Assembly: GCF_004684085.1 (NCBI RefSeq)
Contig: NZ_SRHZ01000088.1
Coordinates: 1-64,000, forward strand
DNA: 64,000 nt
Reading direction: 5' to 3'
Origin: Stenotrophomonas maltophilia
Lineage (GTDB): Bacteria; Pseudomonadota; Gammaproteobacteria; Xanthomonadales; Xanthomonadaceae
Made by a program: the position numbers and the translations under genes. Shown piece by piece: positions 15,236 through 24,190 of the stretch. Positions within the stretch are counted from its first letter, which is position 1; each line of letters opens with the position of its first letter. The notes beneath the pieces are model-generated. The model searched no databases and had not been told where the DNA came from. It was given only the letters and a program-made list of their open reading frames with translations.

Positions 15236-16735
15236 ATGAGTCTGGCGCTGGTTCACAGCCGCGCCCGCGCCGGGGTTGATGCCCCGCTGGTGCGGGTGGA
15301 AGTACATCTCTCTGGCGGCCTTCCTGTCACCCAGATCGTTGGCCTGGCCGAGACCAGCGTGCGCGAATCCCGCGAGCGCGTCCGTGCCGCCCTGCTCTGC
15401 GCACGCTTCGACTTTCCGCAGCGGCGCATCACGTTGAATCTCGCGCCTGCCGATCTGCCCAAGGAGGGCGGGCGTTACGACCTGGCCATCGCATTGGGCA
15501 TTCTGGCGGCCAGCGGCCAGGTCGATCCGCAGTCGCTGCTGCAGTACGAATTCCTGGGCGAACTTGGCTTGACCGGTGAATTGCGGCCGGTGGCGGGTGC
15601 ACTACCGGCCGCGATTGCAGCCGCCGAAGCCGGGCGCATTCTGGTGGTACCGCCAGGGAATGCCGCAGAGGCAGCTTTGGCCGAGCACGCCGATGTGCGT
15701 GTAGCGCGCACGCTGCTGGAGTGCTGCGCCGGGCTGGGCAATCCGCGCCTGTTGCCGCCCGTGGAGCGCGTAGACACAACGCCGTTGCCACTGCCCGATC
15801 TGGCCGACGTGCGCGGGCAGGCGCACGCACGGCGCGCGTTGGAAGTGGCCGCCGCCGGTGGGCACCATCTGTTGTTGATCGGCAGCCCTGGCTGCGGCAA
15901 GACGCTGTTGGCCTCGCGCCTACCCAGCCTGTTGCCGGATACCGAAGAGACTGAGGCGCTGCAGCTGGCCGCGATTGCGTCGGTGAGTGGCGAAGGGCTG
16001 GACCCAAGACGATGGCGGCAGCGGCCCTTTCGGGCGCCGCATCACAGCGCAAGTGCGGCGGCGCTGGTGGGTGGCGGCAATCCCCCCTGCCCCGGCGAGA
16101 TCTCGCTGGCTCATCACGGTGTTCTTTTCCTCGATGAGCTGCCGGAGTGGAACCGCAGCGCGCTGGAAACCCTGCGCGAGCCGCTGGAATCCGGCCACAT
16201 CCGCATCGCCCGCGCGGCGCGCAGCGTGCAGTATCCCGCGCGCTTCCAGCTGGTGGCGGCGATGAATCCCTGCCCCTGCGGCTGGGCTGGCGACCGCAGC
16301 AACCGCTGCCTGTGCAGCGATGAACGCATCAACCGCTACCGCGCGCGGGTGTCTGGCCCATTGCTGGACCGCATCGATCTGCATATCGGCGTGACGCGCA
16401 TGGATGCGGTGGAGCTGCGCGAGAGCACACCCCTGGGTGAGCCCAGTGCATCGGTGCGTGCACGGGTGGAAGCCGCGCATGCGCGGCAGCAGGTGCGTGG
16501 CGGGCTCAATGCGCATCTACCGCTAGCGGCGCTGCGGGCGTGCACGAAGCTGAGCGAGGCCGATCAGGATCTGCTGGAACAGGCGATTGAACGCCTGCAA
16601 CTTTCCGCGCGGGCCATGCACCGGATTCTGCGGGTTGCGCGCACGATTGCGGATCTGGCGGGTTGCGAGGGTATCCAGACCGCGCATCTGGCTGAAGCGA
16701 TCGGGTACCGGCAATTGGACCGGGGAAATGCATGA
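15236..16735 (+). CDS. comM: ComM/YifB-family Mg-chelatase-like AAA+ ATPase
   Basis: A 499-residue hexameric helicase of the ComM/YifB family, which drives branch migration during natural transformation. The N-terminal ChlI-like Lon-protease-fold domain (about 20-140, with KEGGRYDLAIALGIL) is followed by an AAA+ module with Walker A GSPGCGKT (216-223), Walker B VLFLDELPEW and sensor sequences around AAMNPCPCGW. The C-terminal Mg-chelatase domain follows. Full length and apparently intact. comM is the integration target of resistance islands in Acinetobacter; here the gene is whole and the accessory block lies just upstream. Confidence 0.93.
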   Translation: MSLALVHSRARAGVDAPLVRVEVHLSGGLPVTQIVGLAETSVRESRERVRAALLCARFDFPQRRITLNLAPADLPKEGGRYDLAIALGILAASGQVDPQSLLQYEFLGELGLTGELRPVAGALPAAIAAAEAGRILVVPPGNAAEAALAEHADVRVARTLLECCAGLGNPRLLPPVERVDTTPLPLPDLADVRGQAHARRALEVAAAGGHHLLLIGSPGCGKTLLASRLPSLLPDTEETEALQLAAIASVSGEGLDPRRWRQRPFRAPHHSASAAALVGGGNPPCPGEISLAHHGVLFLDELPEWNRSALETLREPLESGHIRIARAARSVQYPARFQLVAAMNPCPCGWAGDRSNRCLCSDERINRYRARVSGPLLDRIDLHIGVTRMDAVELRESTPLGEPSASVRARVEAAHARQQVRGGLNAHLPLAALRACTKLSEADQDLLEQAIERLQLSARAMHRILRVARTIADLAGCEGIQTAHLAEAIGYRQLDRGNA

Positions 16736-16774
16736 GCCTGATTGCGGGGCTCGCCCTGGAGCTACGGTCATCAG

Positions 16775-16825
16775 AAAAAAAATACCCCGGCCGCATGCCC
16801 AGACGGACAGAGACGGTACCGGGGT
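16775..16825 (-). terminator. Rho-independent terminator (leftward)
   Basis: On the minus strand ACCCCGG/CCGGGGT arms enclose a loop of about 28 bases and are followed by TA and eight T (plus-strand A tract 16775-16782). This would end transcription of the leftward gene at 16971-17333 before it reaches comM. A separate perfect 8-bp palindrome, GGTCGACT/AGTCGACC, lies at 16936-16954. Confidence 0.6.
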
Positions 16826-16970
16826 GTACCTGACCACGCTACCGCACGGGAGACAAGCATTGCAATCCGCCGCAGTGGATGCGGCAGGTACATCTACCAC
16901 GCACGGCCTTCTACCTACAGTTGGGCGCGAAGAGCGGTCGACTAACAGTCGACCCCACCAAGGGCGCGCC

Positions 16971-17333
16971 TCAGGCGGCGGAATCCACCCGCCCCCGCTT
17001 CGCCAGCAACGTCACCCGACGGCTGACCAGCGCGTGCAGCTCCGCCAGCTCCGACGCCCGGTCAGCCGTCATGTTCCCGCCAAACAGCACCCGCGACAAC
17101 GCCGCCTCGTCGCTGTCGTCCGGGTGCTGCCACTGGTCCCAGTACACCTTCTGGCAGACCAGCCAGGCCTGCCGCAGCCCTCCGCCGGGCAACGGACGGA
17201 CCACGCGCTCGTAGACCTGCCAGAACTGGTATTCGGCCCGCAGATCGATCACAGGCGCCACGGACAGCGCCTGCCGGGGCCGTCCTGGGCCACGGATGCC
17301 GAACAACGGTGATCGCGGGTTGTACTGAGCCAT
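16971..17333 (-). CDS. Conserved-looking hypothetical protein
   Basis: A 120-residue cytoplasmic protein of unknown function, Trp/Arg-rich, with a central helix-rich segment (YQFWQVYERVVRPLPGGGLRQ) and a basic C-terminus. The start at 17333 is the first ATG that gives the compact N-terminus MAQYNPRSP. It stands alone between comM (convergent) and the 70-bp tandem repeats, and is followed by a leftward terminator, which supports real expression. No family is recognised. Confidence 0.55.
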   Translation of the reverse strand: MAQYNPRSPLFGIRGPGRPRQALSVAPVIDLRAEYQFWQVYERVVRPLPGGGLRQAWLVCQKVYWDQWQHPDDSDEAALSRVLFGGNMTADRASELAELHALVSRRVTLLAKRGRVDSAA

Positions 17334-17421
17334 GTCAACAGGATGACCCAGCAACATTGTGGGAACCTTGCGCTGGTGCCAGAAAATCGGTGCTGATTGT
17401 GCAGACGGCGGATGGGGTCAT

Positions 17422-17640
17422 GGCATTCGCCTGGGAACCGCGAAGAGCATCCACGCATGGCGTGGATCTACTGGTCGGTCGCAGGGGGCACGGCATTCGC
17501 CTGGGAACCGCAAAGAGCATCCACGCATGGCGTGGATCTACTGGTCGGTCGCAGGGGGCACGGCATTCGCCTCGGAACCGCGAGGAGCATCCACGCATGG
17601 CGTGGATCTACTGGTCGGTCGCGGGCGGCATGGCAGCCAC
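17422..17640. repeat. 70-bp tandem repeat, three copies plus a partial one
   Basis: The unit starting GGCATTCGCCTGGGAACCGC recurs at 17422, 17492 and 17562 with a period of exactly 70 bp and only a few substitutions. A degenerate partial fourth copy follows. Each copy contains the palindrome ATCCACGCATGGCGTGGAT, a unit also found dispersed elsewhere in the window. It fills the 377-bp gap between the leftward hypothetical gene and the 3' end of a TonB-dependent receptor. Because 70 is not a multiple of three, each copy is read in a different frame, so the frames across it are not genes. Confidence 0.9.
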
Positions 17641-17658
17641 GCATGACGTGGATCTGCT

Positions 17659-17697
17659 GGGGTCAGAGCCCTCTGCCATGCAAAGGGCTCTGACCCC
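17659..17697. repeat. Perfect 13-bp inverted repeat (GGGGTC family)
   Basis: GGGGTCAGAGCCC (17659-17671) and GGGCTCTGACCCC (17685-17697) flank a 13-base loop. A related but longer hairpin with GGGGTCGGATCCC arms lies at 45364-45404. It sits just 3' of the receptor gene and may act as a transcript end although no T tract follows. Confidence 0.85.
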
Positions 17698-17710
17698 GCC
17701 CCTCATTGCC

Positions 17711-20029
17711 TCAGAACGCCATCGACGTACTGAACATCAGCTGCCGTGGCGCGCTGCGTTGCAGGGTCTGGTAATCCCCCGAGAACGACGAGCCGGCAAT
17801 GGTGGCGGTGCCGATGTTGTGGCGGTTGAACAGGTTGCTCACGTCCAGCCGCAGCTCCAGGCCGGGCACGGCGCTGTCCGCACCGAAGCGGTAGGCGGCA
17901 TAGGTGTTGACCTGCCAGAAGGTTGGCACGCGGATATCGTTCTCGTAGGTGAAAGGCTGGCGCAGGTATGAGGTGCTGGTGGCGCCAAAACGCCAGTCAC
18001 CGAAGTGGGCGGACAGGTCGCTGACCAGCGAGATCTGCGGGTAGCCCGGCTGGGCGTTGCCCTTGATCGGGTACACCGTATCGCCCACCACGAAGTCACT
18101 GTCGTAGTACGAACGGGCCACGGCCACGCCCTGGTAGAACTGCAGGTGGTCGCTCAGGTCGGCGGTGATGCCGAGGTCGGCGCCGATCACGTGCATCTTC
18201 GGCATCAGCCGCACCGTGTTGATCTGCGCAAACTGAGTGCCGATGGCGGCCGACAGCAGGCGGTTGCGGATGTCGTTGTAGAACACATCGCCGGTGATCG
18301 TCAGCCGATCGAAACGATGCGATGCGCCCACGGTCAGGTTCCAGTTCTTCTCCGGGCGCAGCGTGCCCGCCACGCGGTCGAACTCTTCCTGGTCGGTGAT
18401 CGTCCACGCCGAGGCGGTGTAGCCGATGTTGCCGCGCTGGGCCACGCGGTAGCCGTTCATGGTGTTGGCCAGGTCGATGAAGGCATCGGTGGATTCGGTC
18501 GGGCTCCAGAACAGCGAGACATGCGGCAGGAAGTTGCTCTTCGCGCGCAGCGTGCCGTTCACCGGCCGGTCCTTGGCGTCACCGAGGCCACCACCGCTGG
18601 TGCGGAAGTCCACGGCCTTGAAGCCGACACCCAGCTTCAGCGTGTCGTTCAACACGATGTCGTCCTGCAGGTAGAACTGGCGCGAGCGGGTCACCCAGCT
18701 CGATGCGTTGTCGGTCTTGAACGCGGGGCCGTACACATCGAACGGACCGGTGGCCTTCAGCGGTGGGCCCTCGTCCAGCAGCGGCTGCTGGTACCACTCG
18801 GTCTTGGCCGCGGCCCTGCTCTTCTCCTGCCAGAAGCCGGCAGTGAAGGTGTGCGCGCCGGTCTCGAACTGCAGGTTGACCATGCCACCCAGCCGGTTGA
18901 GGCGTGGCGTCTGCACCTGCTCGGAGAACGGTGCACCGTTGGGTGACGGTACGGTCGGGTCGGTCAGCGTGGCCTGGGTGTGGCTGTTGGCGTTGTACAG
19001 CTGCACGTTGCCACTCAGCGCCGGACTGATCTGGAAGCGATGGTTGATCGAGGACACGCGGTCGCGGGTGGTCTGGCCGGTGTCGTACGGAATCAGTTCG
19101 GACAGCTCACCACAGGTGTACGCGCCGCAGGATTTGTCCGCGTTCTCCGGCGAGGCCACGTACCAGGCCCACGCATAATCCGGGTAGAAGATGTCAGCCT
19201 TCCAGCCCAGCTTGCGGATCATGTCGAAGGAGATGTTGTTGTAGCCCCAGACCTTGGCCTTGCTGTCGGACAGGAACACGGTGACATCGCCCCAGGCGAC
19301 GTCCTGCTGCAGCTTCAGGTCGCCGCGCAGGAAGTTCTGCGTGCCCTCGCCCTGGTACTTGTCGGCCGACACCCGCTGCAGGTCGACCAGTACTTTCGGG
19401 CCATGCTCACCCAGCTGGCCGCTCTGCCCGGATACGGTGGTGACCAACGTGTTGTTGCTGCCCACGCCCTGCTTCACGCGAAGGCTGGGCGTGTCCTGCA
19501 GCTCGCGCAGGCGGTATTCCAGGCTACCGCCGTTGACGCTGCTGGAGAACACGCTGACCGGTGCGCCGCCGGGGCTGACCGTGATCGCGCCGATGCCATC
19601 GGGCACGCCCACGTTCACCACACTGGTGCCGGTAAGCGAGAGGAAGCCATTGTCGTTCAGCGGCACGCCCTCGAAGGTGATGCCCATTTCGTTCATGCGA
19701 AAACCGCGCACGAACAGGCTGGTGGCCGAGATATCCAGGCCCAGTCCGTCGGTGGCGGTGTAGCTGGCACCGGGCACCTGCTTCAGCATGGCCAGGCCGT
19801 TGTTGCCGGTGACCATCGCGTCGAGGTCTTCGGCCTTGATGATGTAGCGGTTGGGGCCGACCACCTGGGTCGGTGCAACAGCGGCGCCGCGTGGTGTGGC
19901 GATCACCTGCAGGGCGTTGAGCGTGGTGGGTGTGTCATGCGCGGCGTCGTGGGTGTCGGCAGCATACGCAGGTGCGGCGATGGCAGCGATGATGGCCAGG
20001 GCGAGACGCGTCGTGGGTGGGGTATTCAT
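17711..20029 (-). CDS. TonB-dependent outer-membrane receptor
   Basis: A 772-residue TonB-dependent receptor: signal peptide (about 1-26, ending AYAA), plug domain (about 45-170, with SLFVRGFRMNEMGITFEGVP), then a 22-strand barrel ending in the usual aromatic residue (STSMAF). The start at 20029 is the ATG that yields a standard signal peptide. Such receptors import siderophores, cobalamin, sugars or other large ligands. The substrate cannot be told from the sequence, and no synthesis or uptake gene is adjacent. No FecI/FecR-type regulator or N-terminal signalling extension is seen. Confidence 0.9.
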   Translation of the reverse strand: MNTPPTTRLALAIIAAIAAPAYAADTHDAAHDTPTTLNALQVIATPRGAAVAPTQVVGPNRYIIKAEDLDAMVTGNNGLAMLKQVPGASYTATDGLGLDISATSLFVRGFRMNEMGITFEGVPLNDNGFLSLTGTSVVNVGVPDGIGAITVSPGGAPVSVFSSSVNGGSLEYRLRELQDTPSLRVKQGVGSNNTLVTTVSGQSGQLGEHGPKVLVDLQRVSADKYQGEGTQNFLRGDLKLQQDVAWGDVTVFLSDSKAKVWGYNNISFDMIRKLGWKADIFYPDYAWAWYVASPENADKSCGAYTCGELSELIPYDTGQTTRDRVSSINHRFQISPALSGNVQLYNANSHTQATLTDPTVPSPNGAPFSEQVQTPRLNRLGGMVNLQFETGAHTFTAGFWQEKSRAAAKTEWYQQPLLDEGPPLKATGPFDVYGPAFKTDNASSWVTRSRQFYLQDDIVLNDTLKLGVGFKAVDFRTSGGGLGDAKDRPVNGTLRAKSNFLPHVSLFWSPTESTDAFIDLANTMNGYRVAQRGNIGYTASAWTITDQEEFDRVAGTLRPEKNWNLTVGASHRFDRLTITGDVFYNDIRNRLLSAAIGTQFAQINTVRLMPKMHVIGADLGITADLSDHLQFYQGVAVARSYYDSDFVVGDTVYPIKGNAQPGYPQISLVSDLSAHFGDWRFGATSTSYLRQPFTYENDIRVPTFWQVNTYAAYRFGADSAVPGLELRLDVSNLFNRHNIGTATIAGSSFSGDYQTLQRSAPRQLMFSTSMAF

Positions 20030-20400
20030 GGGCGCAGATCCAGGGTGCAGGGGGAGAGCGGCGCAGGCGCACGCCCAGCGCGTTGCAGCACCGGTGTCGG
20101 CGCTCTGGCTGGCGGTGCGATTGCGTTGAGGGAGCAACGGCGCGGTGCGCGCCGGTCAGCAGCAGAGGAAGACGATCCTCTGCCTCAGAATTCGATGGCG
20201 TGATTTCGACGTGCGAAATTCTTGCATCGCAGTGCCGCATTCGCCATTGCGCGGTGGTACAGCGCCGATGGCGATGGGGATGGGTGGGTTATACGTGGGT
20301 ATAGCCCTTGGTCGGCGCTTGCCGATTGCGTGTGCCAACCAAGGTTGGCACCTACCGGGGCGGATGAGGTTGGCAGCGACCTGGGGAGCTGGACGCTCGG
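20030..20400. other. Intergenic region with one SMAG unit
   Basis: A 371-bp gap upstream of the leftward receptor. It holds one GTGCCAACC/GGTTGGCAC SMAG palindrome at 20332-20355. The receptor promoter is presumably within 20040-20250 but no clear hexamers or Fur-like box were recognised. Confidence 0.6.
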
Positions 20401-21234
20401 TTACCGCAGGACGAAACGCTCAATGGCGCGCGCCACGCCTTCATCGGCATTGCTGCTGGTTTCAAACCGGGCAACCGCCTTCACTGCATCAATGGCATTG
20501 CCCATCGCCACGCTGGTACCGGCGTACTGCAGCATGGTCAGATCGTTTTCCTGGTCGCCGATGGCCATCACGTTGGCGCGGTCGATGCCCAGGTGTTCGG
20601 CCAGCTTCTGCAGACTCGGTCCCTTGCCGGCGCGGTGGTCGAACACTTCCAGGAAGAACGGCGCGCTCTTCAGTACCGCGAAGCGCTCGGTCAGCTCGCT
20701 GGGCAGGCGCGCGATGGCGGCATCCAGCACGTCCGGCGCGTCGATCATCATCAGCTTGATGAAGGACATCGACGGGTCCATGTCGGCCACGCGGCGATAC
20801 GACAGCGGCATCCGCGAGAGATGCGAGTCGGCCACGGTGTAGTAGCTGATGTCTTGGTTGGGCGTGTACATGCGCTGGCTGTCCAGCGCCTGGAAATGCA
20901 CGCCCAGGTCGCGGGCCACCTGCTCGCAGAACAGGAAATCGTCGAAGCTGAGCGGATACTCGACCACGGTTTCGCGCGTGCCGATGCGCTGCACCAGGCC
21001 GCCATTGCAGGCAATGCAGTAGTCGTCGTCGCCGGTGATGCCCAGCTCGTGCAGGAACGGTGCCAGGCCGGGGACCGGGCGGCCACTGGTCAGCACGATG
21101 TGCACGCCCAGCGCGCGCGCCTGCGCGATGGCCTGCTTGGCCCGCGCTGTGAGCGTGTGAGTGGGGTCCAGCAGGGTGCCATCCATGTCGATGGCGACCA
21201 GTTCGATGGTCGATTGCCTGCGGCCCATGTCCAT
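20401..21234 (-). CDS. Cof-type HAD sugar phosphatase (YidA-like)
   Basis: A 277-residue HAD-superfamily phosphatase of the Cof/YidA subfamily, acting on sugar phosphates or other small phosphorylated metabolites. Motif I is DMDGTLLD (nucleophile and acid/base Asp), motif II VLTSGRP, and motifs III and IV are formed by the GKGPSLQKLAEHL lysine and GDQENDLTML. The large alpha/beta cap (about 90-200) is typical of this class. Start chosen at the ATG at 21234; a downstream ATG (21228) and an upstream TTG are possible and no ribosome-binding site decides. Its specific substrate is not shown. Confidence 0.88.
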   Translation of the reverse strand: MDMGRRQSTIELVAIDMDGTLLDPTHTLTARAKQAIAQARALGVHIVLTSGRPVPGLAPFLHELGITGDDDYCIACNGGLVQRIGTRETVVEYPLSFDDFLFCEQVARDLGVHFQALDSQRMYTPNQDISYYTVADSHLSRMPLSYRRVADMDPSMSFIKLMMIDAPDVLDAAIARLPSELTERFAVLKSAPFFLEVFDHRAGKGPSLQKLAEHLGIDRANVMAIGDQENDLTMLQYAGTSVAMGNAIDAVKAVARFETSSNADEGVARAIERFVLR

Positions 21235-21383
21235 TGCGTTCAACTCGTGCGGGGCACGCCAGTTTAACCCCTCATGCCCGGTTCACCTCTTTGCCCACGT
21301 TGGCCGGGATACTGCAGGAGCCTGTGCGTCCCCCACCGCAGGACGGCCCACTGACCGCCCTTCCCTGGAGAACCTTGCGACGC

Positions 21384-22046
21384 ATGACCTACCGTGCCCC
21401 AGAAACCAACGACAGCGCGCCCCTGGCCCAGCAGATCGAGCAGATGATCGACGAGCTGCCCGGCGACCAAGTGAGCGTCGGCACCCTGCTCAGCGCGCTG
21501 GGCGATGAGGGCCTGCTGCTGGTCGTGATCCTGCTCTCGGCCATCTTCATCATTCCGGTGTCGATTCCCGGGCTGAGTACGGTGTTTGGCGCCTCGATCC
21601 TGCTGATCGGCCTGAGCCGGGTGCGCAACCGCCCGCTGTGGGTGCCGCAGAAGCTGGCACACCGCGAGATCGCCACCGACAAGCTGAAGGCCAACCTCGG
21701 CCGTGCGCTGAAGTGGGTGCACCGCATGGAGCGGCTGTCGCGGCCGATGCGGCTGGCGGTGATGGTGCGCTCGAAGAAGATGATGCACCTGAACAATCTG
21801 ATGCTGGTGTTCGCGACCCTGCTGCTGATGGCGCCGGCCGGGCCGATTCCCTTCAGCAACACGCTGCCCGCACTGGCGCTGATGTCGTTTGCGATTGGCT
21901 TCATCCAGCGCGATGGTGCGGCGGTGGCAGCCGGATATGGTTTCGTGGTGGCCACGGTGGTGTATTTCGGCGTACTGCTGGGTGGCGTGGGGTTTGCTGC
22001 CGAGTCGGTGTTCAGCGGGTTCCGCAGCAGTACCGCGGAACTGTAG
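21384..22046 (+). CDS. ExoD-family membrane protein
   Basis: A 220-residue integral membrane protein of the ExoD (exopolysaccharide synthesis) family. It shows the N-terminal cytosolic VSVGTLLSALGDEGLLLVV segment, then SAIFIIPVSIPGLSTVFG, a middle basic stretch RLSRPMRLAVM, and MAPAGPIPFSNTLPALALM. About five membrane helices. ExoD was named in rhizobial exopolysaccharide mutants but its biochemical role is unclear. The start at 21384 precedes the conserved part. The stop codon TAG is itself part of a GTAG repeat. Confidence 0.85.
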   Translation: MTYRAPETNDSAPLAQQIEQMIDELPGDQVSVGTLLSALGDEGLLLVVILLSAIFIIPVSIPGLSTVFGASILLIGLSRVRNRPLWVPQKLAHREIATDKLKANLGRALKWVHRMERLSRPMRLAVMVRSKKMMHLNNLMLVFATLLLMAPAGPIPFSNTLPALALMSFAIGFIQRDGAAVAAGYGFVVATVVYFGVLLGGVGFAAESVFSGFRSSTAEL

Positions 22047-22132
22047 AGCCGAGCCCATGCTCGGCTTACGCGCGCACCGCGCGGGTTTCCGTGCACCGAA
22101 CGAAGAGCAGCCGAGCATGGGCTCGGCTCTAC
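22043..22132. repeat. SMAG palindrome pair in inverted orientation
   Basis: GTAGAGCCGAGCCCATGCTCGGCT at 22043 and its inverted copy ending GGCTCTAC at 22132 face each other across a 42-bp spacer. They lie between two convergent genes, so the transcript can form one long hairpin from either direction. The left copy supplies the ExoD-family stop codon. Confidence 0.9.
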
Positions 22133-22136
22133 AGAA

Positions 22137-23447
22137 TTACTTGGCTGACACCCGCCACACCACGTCGCCCACGTCATCAGCCACCAGCAATGCGCCCTCG
22201 GCATCCATCGCCATACCCACCGGCGCACCCATCAGCGTCTTCTCGTCCTTCGAGGCAAAGCCACTGACCACAGTCTGCGGCCGCCCGGTCGGTTTGCCGT
22301 CCTTGAACGGTACATACACCACTTCGTAGCCGCTCAGCGGTGAGCGGTCCCAGCTGCCGTGCTCGCCGATGAAGGCGCCACCGTGGTACTGCGCCGGCAA
22401 TGCCTGGCCGGTGTAGAACAGCAGGCCCAGCGGCGCCACGTGCGAGCCGATGGCGTAGTCCGGCACGATCGCCTTGGCCACCAGATCCGGTCGCTGCGGC
22501 TGCACGCGCTCGTCCACGTGCTGGCCGTAGTAGCTGTAGGGCCAGCCGTAGAAGCCATCTTCCTTCACCGAGGTGAGGTAATCAGGCACCAGGTCGGCAC
22601 CGATCTCGTCGCGTTCGTTCGCCACCGCCCACAGCTTCCCGGTGCTCGGCTCCCAGTCCAGCCCGGTCGGGTTGCGGATGCCAGACGCGTAGATGCGACT
22701 GCCACGCGTGGCCACGTCCACTTCCAGTACCACCGCACGGCGGTATTCGACGGCCAGGCCATTTTCGGTGATGTTGCTGTTGGAACCCACGCCCACGTAC
22801 AGCTTGCTGCCATCGCGACTGGCCAGCAGTTCCTTGGTCCAGTGGTGGTTGATGGTGCTGGGCAGGTCGGTGAACTCGCGGCCCTTGTCGGACATGCGGG
22901 TTTCGCCGGGCACGTAGTGGTACTGCATGATGTTGCCGGTGTTGGCCACGTACAGCGTGTCACCGATCAGCTGGATGCCGAACGGCGAGTGCAGGCCTTC
23001 GATGTAGACGTGCTGCGTCCAGGTATCGGTGCCCGGCGTGCGCCGCAGCAGGGTGACCCGGTTGCCGCCCTTGCCGGCCTTGCCCGAGCGCGCCTTCACC
23101 TTGCCGGCGATCCACTGCTTGGGCGTGGTGACCGGTTCCTCGCCGGGGCCATTGCCCTCCACCACCAGTACATCGCCGTTGGGCAGGGTCAGCAAACGCC
23201 GCGGATGCAGCAGATTGGCGGCGATACGCTCGATCTTCAGGCCTTCGGCCACCGTGGGCGACTGGCCATCGGCCCAGCCCACGCCGCGTGGCACCTGCAT
23301 CGGCGGCATCAGGAAGTTCTTCGGCGCCGGCAGCGGCGGCTTCGCACCGGACTGATCGGTAGGGTGGTATTCGGCCTTGCCCGCGCAGGCCGACAGGGTG
23401 ACGGCCAGAGCCAGCGCGGCGACGGTGGGCAGGATGTGCTTAACCAT
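22137..23447 (-). CDS. Sorbosone dehydrogenase-family lipoprotein (PQQ-type beta-propeller)
   Basis: A 436-residue predicted lipoprotein (lipobox LSAC, Cys at about 21) with the six-bladed propeller of the PQQ-dependent glucose/L-sorbosone dehydrogenase family. Recognisable blade sequences are HPRRLLTLPNGDVLVVEGNG, HSPFGIQLIGDTLYVANTGN, ASGIRNPTGLDWEP and GWPYSYYGQ. It would oxidise an aldose or sugar aldehyde in the periplasm, but substrate and cofactor are not established. It overlaps the end of the DUF2231 gene by eight bases, so the two are translationally coupled. The pairing suggests that the membrane protein is an electron-transfer or anchoring partner. Confidence 0.85.
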   Translation of the reverse strand: MVKHILPTVAALALAVTLSACAGKAEYHPTDQSGAKPPLPAPKNFLMPPMQVPRGVGWADGQSPTVAEGLKIERIAANLLHPRRLLTLPNGDVLVVEGNGPGEEPVTTPKQWIAGKVKARSGKAGKGGNRVTLLRRTPGTDTWTQHVYIEGLHSPFGIQLIGDTLYVANTGNIMQYHYVPGETRMSDKGREFTDLPSTINHHWTKELLASRDGSKLYVGVGSNSNITENGLAVEYRRAVVLEVDVATRGSRIYASGIRNPTGLDWEPSTGKLWAVANERDEIGADLVPDYLTSVKEDGFYGWPYSYYGQHVDERVQPQRPDLVAKAIVPDYAIGSHVAPLGLLFYTGQALPAQYHGGAFIGEHGSWDRSPLSGYEVVYVPFKDGKPTGRPQTVVSGFASKDEKTLMGAPVGMAMDAEGALLVADDVGDVVWRVSAK

Positions 23448-23883
23448 GACGACCTCCCTGCAGCACCGGCGGCTGCAGTGACAGCAGGATCAGGCCCAGG
23501 GCGATCAGGGCCACGGTCAGCGCCGACAGGATGGTGCCCGGCACCGCCACGGCATACGCATCGCGGCTGTGCACGAAGGCGTTCCAGATGGCCAGCACCA
23601 CCGCGACCAGGTTGAGGAAGAAGTCGATGCGGTCTATACGGGTGGCCGTGCCATTGCGGCGCCAGACCGCGAACAGGTTGATCAGGCGCGGAATGATGGC
23701 GATCAGCAGGCCGAAGGTGATCAGCCAGGCCGCGGCCTTGCCCCACATCACCTCGGCGCTGTTGAGATAGATCGCGTCGAAGATCAGCGCGCCGACGAAG
23801 AAGCCGAAGGGTATCGGGTTCAACAGGCTGAACAGCGTGGTGCCGAGGCCGCGATGGGCCTGGGCCAGAGGGTTGACCATCAT
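23440..23883 (-). CDS. DUF2231-like membrane protein
   Basis: A 147-residue membrane protein with four predicted helices, beginning NPLAQAHRGLGTTLFSLLNP, a DUF2231 pattern, with histidines near the first helix. DUF2231 proteins are uncharacterised and often accompany periplasmic redox enzymes. Two adjacent ATG codons (23883 and 23880) are possible; GGAG is best placed for the second. The gene overlaps the sorbosone dehydrogenase-family gene by eight bases and forms an operon with it. Confidence 0.8.
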   Translation of the reverse strand: MMVNPLAQAHRGLGTTLFSLLNPIPFGFFVGALIFDAIYLNSAEVMWGKAAAWLITFGLLIAIIPRLINLFAVWRRNGTATRIDRIDFFLNLVAVVLAIWNAFVHSRDAYAVAVPGTILSALTVALIALGLILLSLQPPVLQGGRHG

Positions 23884-23954
23884 CGTGCTCCGATGCGGAA
23901 GGGTGCACGGGCTGTAGTAGCACAGCGGCGTGTGAGGGCGCGCGATGACACCTG

Positions 23955-24005
23955 GTAGATCCACGCCATGCGTGGATGCGGGTGCCAACCAAGGTTGGCC
24001 TCTAC
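23955..24005. repeat. Two adjacent SMAG-type palindromes
   Basis: GTAGATCCACGCCATGCGTGGAT (23955-23977) and GTGCCAACCAAGGTTGGCCTCTAC (23982-24005). They sit in the 307-bp divergent gap between the DUF2231 gene and the secreted protease, which otherwise holds only presumed promoters. Confidence 0.85.
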
Positions 24006-24190
24006 CAGATGCGGGCCATGGCGTTCGTCATTACCCCACGGCATAAGTGTTTGTGACGCAATCGGCACATCTGTAGATTGGGTGTGTGAAGAGGTAGGGA
24101 GTTCTTCGTTGTGTCGCGTTTGGCTCGTTGCGATGGGGCAGTTCCGCCCCGCCGTCCTGCCATGCCGATTCACAACAGAAGGATTCGTGT

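Noticed and set aside
17422-17640. Possible CRISPR array
   Set aside because: Units are contiguous tandem copies without unique spacers, and no cas gene is present.
17309-17971. Overlapping frames across the 70-bp repeats
   Set aside because: The period is not a multiple of three, so each frame simply rereads the same repeat; no start signal or domain.
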